Shown here piece after piece: positions 59,035-64,000 of a DNA stretch of 64,000 nt. Origin of the DNA: BP-464 sp045805505 (lineage in GTDB: Bacteria > Actinomycetota > Thermoleophilia > Solirubrobacterales > Solirubrobacteraceae); contig JBJMLA010000061.1 of assembly GCA_045805505.1 (NCBI GenBank), positions 52,036 through 116,035 of the forward strand, in the 5' to 3' direction. Position 1 is the first letter of the stretch. Every line of letters begins with the position of its first letter. The notes under the pieces are model-generated. The model did not search any database. It worked only from the letters and a program-made list of their open reading frames with translations, and was not told the DNA's origin. A program made the translations under genes and the position numbers.

Positions 59035-59208
59035 GTGCCGTGCGGCCTTGATATGGCGCTTCTTGAGCTCCCCCGCCGGGATGTAGTCACGCTTGCTCGT
59101 GCGCTCGGCCAGCCCCGCATGCGCCAGCCGCTTCCAGACCACCGGGCAGCGCTTGCAGCGGGGGCTGTCCTTGCAGCAGCGCTTCTTGACGGTGACCGGG
59201 TCTCGCAT
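59032..59208 (-). CDS. 58-residue Cys-rich basic protein
   Basis: A tiny protein: RDPVTVKKRCCKDSPRCKRC then PVVWKRLAHAGLAER, with a basic tail. CC-x5-C-x2-C looks like a metal-binding knuckle. ATG at 59208 is preferred: TAACCT lies 11 nt upstream, whereas an in-frame ATG at 59238 would lie upstream of that box. I recall similar short CKRCP proteins in actinomycetes next to iron or ferritin genes, but with no known role. It shares its promoter core with the ferritin gene. Confidence 0.62.
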   Translation of the reverse strand: MRDPVTVKKRCCKDSPRCKRCPVVWKRLAHAGLAERTSKRDYIPAGELKKRHIKAARH

Positions 59209-59219
59209 GTCCAAGCAGC

Positions 59220-59229
59220 AGGTTAGAGT
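59220..59229. promoter_or_regulatory. bidirectional -10: TAACCT (minus) and TAGAGT (plus) sharing TA
   Basis: The ten bases read AGGTTAGAGT. The minus box TAACCT lies 11 nt before the ATG at 59208. The plus box TAGAGT lies 7 nt before the ferritin ATG at 59237. A full iron-regulator palindrome is not evident, only the AGGTTAG half. Confidence 0.58.
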
Positions 59230-59236
59230 CGCTGCC

Positions 59237-59770
59237 ATGCCCGCACCCCAGTTCGTGGCCAAGCTCAACGAGCAGGTCGGCCACGAGTTCGCCGCCTCAC
59301 AGCAGTACGTCGCCATCGCCGTCCACTACGACGCCGAGACGCTGCCCCGCCTCGCCGCCTTCTTCTACCGCCAGGCGCTCGAGGAGCGCAACCACGCGAT
59401 GATGATGGTCCAGTACCTGCTCGACGCCGACGCCGAGGTCGTGATCCCGCCGGTCGAGGCGCCCCACTCGGCGTTCGCCGACATCGTCGAGCCCGTCCAG
59501 CTGGCGCTCGACCAGGAGAAGCGGGTGGCCGAGCAGGTCGGCGAGCTCGCGCGCGTCGCCCGCGACAACAACGACTACGCGTCCGAGCAGTTCATGCAGT
59601 GGTTCATCAAGGAGCAGGTCGAGGAGATCGCCTCGATGAACGACCTGCTCAAGATCGTCGGGCGCGCCAAGGCCGACCCGCTGCGCGCCGAGGAGTTCCT
59701 CGCGCGCGAGAGCATCGGCGACGAGGGTGCGGACGCCGCCGCGCCCACCGCCGCCGGCGGCGTGCTCTAG
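59237..59770 (+). CDS. bacterial non-haem ferritin
   Basis: A 177-residue four-helix-bundle iron-storage protein. FVAKLNEQVGHEFAASQQYV carries the first ferroxidase Glu; YRQALEERNHAMMMVQYLLD the Glu-x2-His site; FMQWFIKEQVEEIASMNDLL the C-terminal Glu residues. A ~25-residue acidic and Ala-rich tail (EGADAAAPTAAGG) is extra to classical ferritin. ATG at 59237 is 7 nt after TAGAGT. It stores Fe3+ in the cytoplasm and may be iron-controlled through the shared promoter, though no clear operator was seen. Confidence 0.92.
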   Translation: MPAPQFVAKLNEQVGHEFAASQQYVAIAVHYDAETLPRLAAFFYRQALEERNHAMMMVQYLLDADAEVVIPPVEAPHSAFADIVEPVQLALDQEKRVAEQVGELARVARDNNDYASEQFMQWFIKEQVEEIASMNDLLKIVGRAKADPLRAEEFLARESIGDEGADAAAPTAAGGVL

Positions 59771-59773
59771 CCG

Positions 59774-60166
59774 ATGGACGAGCAGGTCCGCGAGCTGCTC
59801 GAGGGCCGCAACTTCGCCCACCTGGCGACGCTGCTGCCCGACGGCTCGCCGCACTCGGTGGTCATCTGGGTCACGGTCGTCGAGGGCGACCGTGCCGCGT
59901 TCTTCACCCAGCCCGGCTCGCTGAAGGCCCGCAACGTCGCGCGCGACCCGCGCGTGGCGATCTCGATCGTCGATCACGAGCGGCCCTACCGGACCGCCCG
60001 GCTGCGCGGCCGCGTCGTCGCGACCCGCGAGGGCGACGCGGCGCTCGAGGTCATGGACGCGATGTCGCAGCGCTACACGGGCGCCGACTTCCCGATGCGC
60101 TCGGGCGTCCTCTACGAGGTCGAGGTCGAGCAGGACAGCTTCACGGAGTTGCCCTTCCGGCACTGA
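59774..60166 (+). CDS. PPOX-class F420/FMN-dependent oxidoreductase-like protein
   Basis: A 130-residue split-barrel protein of the pyridoxamine-5'-phosphate-oxidase-like family. FAHLATLLPDGSPHSVVIWV is the first strands; FTQPGSLKARNVARDPRVAI the phosphate-binding loop; SIVDHERPYRTARLRGRVVA follows. In actinomycetes such short proteins mostly bind F420 and reduce or sense it. The gene starts 3 bases after the ferritin stop, so the two are co-transcribed. Substrate unknown. Confidence 0.88.
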   Translation: MDEQVRELLEGRNFAHLATLLPDGSPHSVVIWVTVVEGDRAAFFTQPGSLKARNVARDPRVAISIVDHERPYRTARLRGRVVATREGDAALEVMDAMSQRYTGADFPMRSGVLYEVEVEQDSFTELPFRH

Positions 60167-60172
60167 CGCGCG

Positions 60173-60178
60173 TAGTGT
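60173..60178 (+). promoter_or_regulatory. -10 box TAGTGT for the Cys-repeat protein at 60185
   Basis: TAGTGT is followed by 6 nt and the ATG at 60185. It lies 7 bases after the stop of the PPOX gene. Confidence 0.48.
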
Positions 60179-60184
60179 CGGCGG

Positions 60185-61021
60185 ATGCGACGGATCGCTC
60201 TGCTGGCCTTCGTGCTGCTCGCCCTGCCGACGGCCGCCGCGCACGCCGACAACACCTGCGCGGACCTCACCTACCACGGCTATGACGCCGTCGGGATCCA
60301 GGAGCTCGGCATGGGCTGCCGCGCCGCGCACCACGTCGCCAAGCAGGTCATCCTCCACGGCAGCTCCCAGAACGCCGGCCTGCCGTGCACGCGCAGCGCG
60401 CTGCCCAAGGGCGTGACGCTGTGGACCTGCAGCGGGATCGAGCACGGCCACAAGTCGCGCGTCGAGTTCGGCGTGCGCCTGTCGGCCCACGGGCCGCCGA
60501 CCCCGACCGCGCCCGTGGTGACGTGCTCGACCCTCAGCGCCTACGGCTACCGCGCCCAGAACATCCGGGAGCGGGGCCTCGGCTGCGAGTTCGCGCATCA
60601 GCTCGTGCGCAGTCTGATCCTCCACGGCAGCTCCGGGCACGCGAACATCCAGTGCACGCGCATGGACGCGACCCACGTCTACTGGAGCTGTGCGGGCCAG
60701 GTCCACGAGGACGGCGTGCGGCTGACGTTCTACCTCGTCCAGACCAGGGCTGTCGCCTTCCGAGCGCGGGCCGCTGCGGAGGTCTGCCGCCCGCTTCACT
60801 TCGGCGGCTTCACCGCCGCAGGCTTCCTCTACGTCGGCTTCAACTGCCACGACGCCCACGGCATCGCGCGGCACGTGATCAGCCACGGCACGAGCGGCTT
60901 CGCGCGCATCGCCTGCCGCCGCGACGGCACGCGCTGGGGCTGCGGCTACGAGCATCCGCCGGGCCGCTCGTTCGTCAGCTTCGACCTGCGGCGCAGCCGC
61001 GTGGTCGTCACCCACCGCTGA
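60185..61021 (+). CDS. secreted protein with three four-Cys repeats
   Basis: A 278-residue exported protein. The signal peptide is RRIALLAFVLLALPTAAAHA. The mature part is three repeats of about 87 residues. Cys positions are 25/45/68/82, 114/134/157/169 and 201/221/244/253: the first two spacings are exactly 20 and 23 in all three. Each repeat holds a (L/I)HGSS or SHGTSG turn and an AHH/AHQ/AHG histidine. I know no named family. Disulfides C1-C4 and C2-C3 or similar are likely. It is monocistronic. Confidence 0.78.
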   Translation: MRRIALLAFVLLALPTAAAHADNTCADLTYHGYDAVGIQELGMGCRAAHHVAKQVILHGSSQNAGLPCTRSALPKGVTLWTCSGIEHGHKSRVEFGVRLSAHGPPTPTAPVVTCSTLSAYGYRAQNIRERGLGCEFAHQLVRSLILHGSSGHANIQCTRMDATHVYWSCAGQVHEDGVRLTFYLVQTRAVAFRARAAAEVCRPLHFGGFTAAGFLYVGFNCHDAHGIARHVISHGTSGFARIACRRDGTRWGCGYEHPPGRSFVSFDLRRSRVVVTHR

Positions 61022-61024
61022 CCG

Positions 61025-62464
61025 TCAGCGGCTCGCGCGCCGGCCGGCCACCCGGCTGTCGTCAGGCAGCCGCCGCGTGGCCCGCGCCCCGTCGAGGTGC
61101 TCGAGCAGCGCCTGGGCGTAGCGGCGGCTGGTCTGCAGCTCGTCGCGCAGCCGCGCCAGCGTGATCGAGCCCTCGGCCTCGATGACGGCGAGCACCCGCC
61201 GCCGCACGTCGGCGATCGCGTCGCGGTGCATGGCGAACGGCCCGACGCGCTCGGCCCGGCCGTGCGCGCGCAGTGCCGCGAACGCCGCGGCATCCACGCC
61301 GGCGACGGCCGGCCACTCGTCACGCAGCCGCGCCTCGAGCGCCAGCGCTGCCTCATCGAGCGGCGTGGGCGGTGTTTGTCGGCTGTCGGCCGACGTTTCC
61401 GGCCCAACCTCGGCGGGCTCACCACGCGCCAGTCGTTCCAGCCGCGCGAGCACTTCGCGCGACGGCCCGTGCTTCCTCGCGCCCGCCTCGAGGACCGTCC
61501 CGCCGCCGAGCGTGTCGGGCGGGGCGATCGAGCGCACGACGAGCCGATCCCCCGGCGCCGCGACGAGCGGCTGCTCGCAGCGCAGCTGATGAAAGCGCCC
61601 GCCGAGCCAGGCCACCCGCGCCGGCGTCTCGCGCGTGCCGTGGTGCACCGTCACGCGCGTCCCATGCTCGATCCGGACGTCCAGCGCACAGTCGAGGACA
61701 TACGCAGCGCTCAACGGACCACCGGCGACCACGTCCCCGCGCCGCACCTCGTCGACCGCCACGCCGACGAGGTTGAGCGCCACGCGCTGCCCCGCCTCCG
61801 CAGACGTGACCCGCTCGTCATGGACCTCGACGCTGCGCACGCGCGCCGACGACCCAGCGGGCTGAACCGAGACGACGTCCCCTTCAGCCACGACCCCCGA
61901 CCACAAGGTGCCCGTCACCACCGTCCCGGCCCCGCGCACGGAGAACACCCGGTCGACGTGCAGGACCACCTCCTCGCCACCGGCGCGCGGAGCAACCCCC
62001 GCCGCGACCCGGTCCAGCGCCGCCCTGACCTCCTCGACGCCCTCCCCGGTGCGCGCCGAGCACGGCACGACCTCGCAGTCGCCGAACAGCGCTCCCAGGT
62101 CCGGCGACGGAAGGCCCAGGTCGCTCTTCGTCACCGCCACCACGCCCGCGGTCACCCCGAGCCCCTGCAGCACCGCCCAGTGCTCGCGCGTCTGGGGCAT
62201 GACGCCGTCGTCGGCCGCCACGACCATCAGGAACAGGTCGATGCCCGTCGCGCCGGCGACCATCGTGCGCACGAACCGCTCGTGCCCCGGCACGTCGACG
62301 ACGCTCAGCCGGCGGCCGGACGGCAACACCAGCGGCGCATACCCCAGCGCGATCGAGATCCCGCGCCGCTGCTCCTCCTCCAGCCGGTCGGTGTCGACCC
62401 CGGTCAGTGCCTTGACGAGCGCCGTCTTGCCGTGGTCGATGTGCCCGGCGGTCCCCAGCGTCAG
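61025..62464 (-). CDS. selB: selenocysteine-specific elongation factor, apparent CTG start
   Basis: A 479-residue translation GTPase that carries Sec-tRNA to UGA codons next to SECIS hairpins. G1 is GHIDHGKT at about 7-14, then RRGISIALGYAPL, DVPGHERFVR (G3), TKSDLGLP (G4) and SARTGEG. Domains II-III follow, then a short winged-helix end (AIADVRRRVLAVIEAEGSIT, LQTSRRYAQALLEHLDG). It is shorter than E. coli SelB, with fewer winged helices. CTG at 62464 overlaps the stop of the 51-residue gene (CTGA). It is the only start that begins at the conserved N-terminus; no ATG, GTG or TTG is nearby in frame. Confidence 0.92.
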   Translation of the reverse strand: MTLGTAGHIDHGKTALVKALTGVDTDRLEEEQRRGISIALGYAPLVLPSGRRLSVVDVPGHERFVRTMVAGATGIDLFLMVVAADDGVMPQTREHWAVLQGLGVTAGVVAVTKSDLGLPSPDLGALFGDCEVVPCSARTGEGVEEVRAALDRVAAGVAPRAGGEEVVLHVDRVFSVRGAGTVVTGTLWSGVVAEGDVVSVQPAGSSARVRSVEVHDERVTSAEAGQRVALNLVGVAVDEVRRGDVVAGGPLSAAYVLDCALDVRIEHGTRVTVHHGTRETPARVAWLGGRFHQLRCEQPLVAAPGDRLVVRSIAPPDTLGGGTVLEAGARKHGPSREVLARLERLARGEPAEVGPETSADSRQTPPTPLDEAALALEARLRDEWPAVAGVDAAAFAALRAHGRAERVGPFAMHRDAIADVRRRVLAVIEAEGSITLARLRDELQTSRRYAQALLEHLDGARATRRLPDDSRVAGRRASR

Positions 62465-62616
62465 CGGGTGCGCCGCTCCTTGAGCACCGGCCCTCTCTGG
62501 TTGCCGATCACCCGCAGCACGTACGCGTCGCGTGTCGTGCTGTAGCGCAGGAACGGCTTGAAGATCTTCGTCACTACCGGGGCCACTTCGTGACGCTGAC
62601 GTTGGAAACGCGGCAT
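62461..62616 (-). CDS. 51-residue basic protein between selA and selB
   Basis: A short frame: MPRFQRQRHEVAPVVTKIFK, then PFLRYSTTRDAYVLRVIGNQ and a basic end. It is beta/alpha in character with no Cys. I recognise no family. Its TGA overlaps the CTG of selB, and TAGAAC 6 nt before its ATG uses the selA stop TAG. The identical box and spacing stand before the 53-residue gene at 51784. The position suggests co-expression with the Sec machinery; whether it helps Sec insertion is open. Confidence 0.68.
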   Translation of the reverse strand: MPRFQRQRHEVAPVVTKIFKPFLRYSTTRDAYVLRVIGNQRGPVLKERRTR

Positions 62617-62625
62617 CGGAGCGTT

Positions 62626-63876
62626 CTACGACCCCACCTCCGGGATCCTGACAAGGCCGACCTCCTCGTCGGTCATGGTCCGCACGTCGAGCAGCAGCCG
62701 GCCGCCGCTGACGCGCCCGATGACCGGCGGATCGCCCTGGCGCAGCGGCTCGGCCAGCGCCGCGTCGAGCGCGACGACCGGCCCCTCGAGCTCGAGCAGC
62801 GGCAGCGCCCCGCCGCCCACCTTCGCCGTCGAGCGCACCACCTCGCCGCCCGTGGCCGCCGCCAGCGCCGCGGCCCGCTCCTCGAGCCCCTCGTCGCTCA
62901 GCATCCGCAGCACGGGGATCTCCGCGCGCGCCCACGCGGGGTCGCGGTAGAGCGCGAGCGTCGCCTCCAGCGCGGCGAGCGACAGCTTGTCGATGCGCAC
63001 CGCGCGGGCGAGCGGGTGACGCCGCGCGGCGTCGACCGCGTGGCGCGTGCCGACGATGCAGCCCGCCTGCGGCCCGCCCAGCAGCTTGTCGCCGGAGAAG
63101 CACACGAGCGCGGCCCCGGCCCGCACCGAGCGGCGCACGCTCGGCTCCTCGGCCAGGGCGGCCACGTCGTCGGCGAGCACGCCGCTGCCGACGTCGTCGA
63201 TGACCGGCACGCCGAGCCCGCACAGCGCCTCGATCGACACGTCCTCGACGAAGCCGACCGCGCGGAAGTTGCTCGGGTGCGCGCGCAGGATCGCCCCGGT
63301 GGCGTCGCTCAGCGCCGAGGCGAAATCGCGCAGGCGCGTGCGGTTCGTCGTGCCGACCTCGCGCAGCAGCGCGCCGGATTGCGCGACGACATCCGGGATC
63401 CGGAACGACCCGCCGATCTCGATCAGCTGCCCGCGCGACACGACGATCTCGCGCCCGTCGCCGGCCAGCGCCGCCGCCGCGAGCAGGACCGCGGCGGCGC
63501 AGTTGTTGACCACCAGCGCACCCTCCGCGCCGGTCAGGTCGCGCAGCAGCGCCTCGACGTGCTCGTGGCGCGAGCCGCGCCGGCCGTCGACGAGGTCGAG
63601 CTCGAGGTTCGAGTAGCCGGTCGCCGCCCGCAGGACGGCCGCGCGGGCGTCGTCGGCAAGTGGCGCGCGCCCGAGATTCGTGTGGACGATCACCCCCGTC
63701 GCGTTCACCACGCGGCGCAGCGAGGGCCGCAGCCGCGCGGCCGCGCGCTCGACCAGGTCGGCGTCGTCGCGCGCGCCGCCGAGAAGCTCCTCGCGGCGCT
63801 CCTGCAGCACGGCCTTGGCGACCGAGGTCGCGAGCCGGTCGACGCTGGGCAGATCCCTCAGGCGGGATGGATCCAC
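62626..63876 (-). CDS. selA: L-seryl-tRNA(Sec) selenium transferase
   Basis: A 416-residue PLP enzyme converting Ser-tRNA(Sec) to Sec-tRNA(Sec) with selenophosphate. RVVNATGVIVHTNLGRAPLA is the hallmark N-terminal block; YSNLELDLVDGRRGSRHEHV follows; VIDDVGSG and VCFSGDKLLGGPQAG carry the PLP Asp and Lys264. It is somewhat shorter than E. coli SelA at the N-terminus. GTG at 63876 lies 19 bases inside moaE. selD and the Sec tRNA are not in the window. Confidence 0.95.
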   Translation of the reverse strand: MDPSRLRDLPSVDRLATSVAKAVLQERREELLGGARDDADLVERAAARLRPSLRRVVNATGVIVHTNLGRAPLADDARAAVLRAATGYSNLELDLVDGRRGSRHEHVEALLRDLTGAEGALVVNNCAAAVLLAAAALAGDGREIVVSRGQLIEIGGSFRIPDVVAQSGALLREVGTTNRTRLRDFASALSDATGAILRAHPSNFRAVGFVEDVSIEALCGLGVPVIDDVGSGVLADDVAALAEEPSVRRSVRAGAALVCFSGDKLLGGPQAGCIVGTRHAVDAARRHPLARAVRIDKLSLAALEATLALYRDPAWARAEIPVLRMLSDEGLEERAAALAAATGGEVVRSTAKVGGGALPLLELEGPVVALDAALAEPLRQGDPPVIGRVSGGRLLLDVRTMTDEEVGLVRIPEVGS

Positions 63877-64000
63877 GCGCCCTCCTCGCGCTTCCAGATC
63901 GGCACGCGTGCCTTGATCTCGTCGATGATCTCGCGTGCGCCGGTAAAGGCCGCGTCGCGGTGCGGCGCGCTCGCCGCGACGATCACGCTCGGCTCCCCCA
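63858..64000 (-). CDS. moaE: molybdopterin synthase large subunit, C-terminal part (partial)
   Basis: Only the last ~47 codons are present, running off the end of the window. VIVAASAPHRDAAFTGAREI and IDEIKARVPIWKREEGAWIH match the MoaE end, including the Lys-rich VPIWK(R/K)E block at the active site. MoaE with MoaD puts sulfur into precursor Z to give molybdopterin. Overlap with selA links Mo-cofactor and selenocysteine synthesis, as for Sec-containing formate dehydrogenases. Confidence 0.88.
   Translation of the reverse strand, partial: GEPSVIVAASAPHRDAAFTGAREIIDEIKARVPIWKREEGAWIHPA

Noticed and set aside
62465..63223. N-terminal extension of selB upstream of the CTG
   Set aside because: It would read through the 51-residue gene and part of selA in a low-complexity frame; SelB homologues start at the G1 region.
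61022..64000. Selenocysteine tRNA gene next to selA/selB
   Set aside because: No cloverleaf-sized gap or tRNA-like sequence is present; the genes here overlap or nearly touch.

Overview
The window is very GC-rich with short intergenic gaps. It reads as a chromosomal segment of a high-GC actinomycete. Thermoleophilia/Solirubrobacterales is my best guess, from the secreted protein at 33895-34743, whose C-terminal half is a Lys-rich beta-type domain I associate with that group, and from the F420-type oxidase-like protein at 59774-60166. This is inference, not proof. I saw no tRNA, rRNA, IS element, phage gene or CRISPR array.

Bases 97-59019 are one very large extracellular-polysaccharide locus. 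It holds 26 soluble glycosyltransferases, two multi-membrane-pass GT-C-like proteins (97-2505, 49853-51742), a polyprenyl-phosphate sugar-1-phosphate transferase that starts chains (56483-58000), two WecG/TagA-type enzymes (4482-5315, 49011-49766), two ABC exporters (13156-14719, 53485-55007), an O-antigen-ligase/polymerase-like protein with TPRs (38824-40911), four methyltransferases and two secreted glycosidases. Precursor genes give GDP-L-fucose (21881-24817), UDP-uronic acids (5326-6582, 26040-27290), UDP-xylose (58072-59019) and further SDR epimerases. A GT11 fucosyltransferase (11442-12254) and a GH10 xylanase-like lipoprotein (55488-56486) match the fucose and xylose branches. The locus is not one operon: short 1-5 gene units alternate strands.

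The most unusual block is 27350-32914: a PqqD-like protein with a leader-peptide-like tail, an HPr-kinase-like P-loop kinase, a double-domain GT2, a single GT2, and a nucleotidyltransferase fused to two beta-sandwich modules. It looks like an 'HPr-rel-A'-type peptide or glycan modification system, of unknown function, inside the polysaccharide locus.

Bases 59032-64000 are different: a Cys-rich mini-protein, ferritin, a PPOX/F420 protein, a secreted protein with three four-Cys repeats, then selB, a 51-residue unknown, selA and the end of moaE. The last group points to selenocysteine and molybdopterin use, as in formate dehydrogenases.

Signals recur throughout. A TANNN(T/C) box sits 6-11 nt before the start codon of most unit-leading genes, as expected for leaderless mRNAs, and it was used here to choose starts. 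Three divergent pairs share the central TA of face-to-face -10 boxes. Six -10 boxes include the stop codon of the gene before. Three genes appear to start with CTG inside CTGA stop/start overlaps. Four convergent pairs share a CTAG as both stop codons. No gene-free stretch exceeds 300 bases; the longest, 51946-52170, contains a terminator hairpin.
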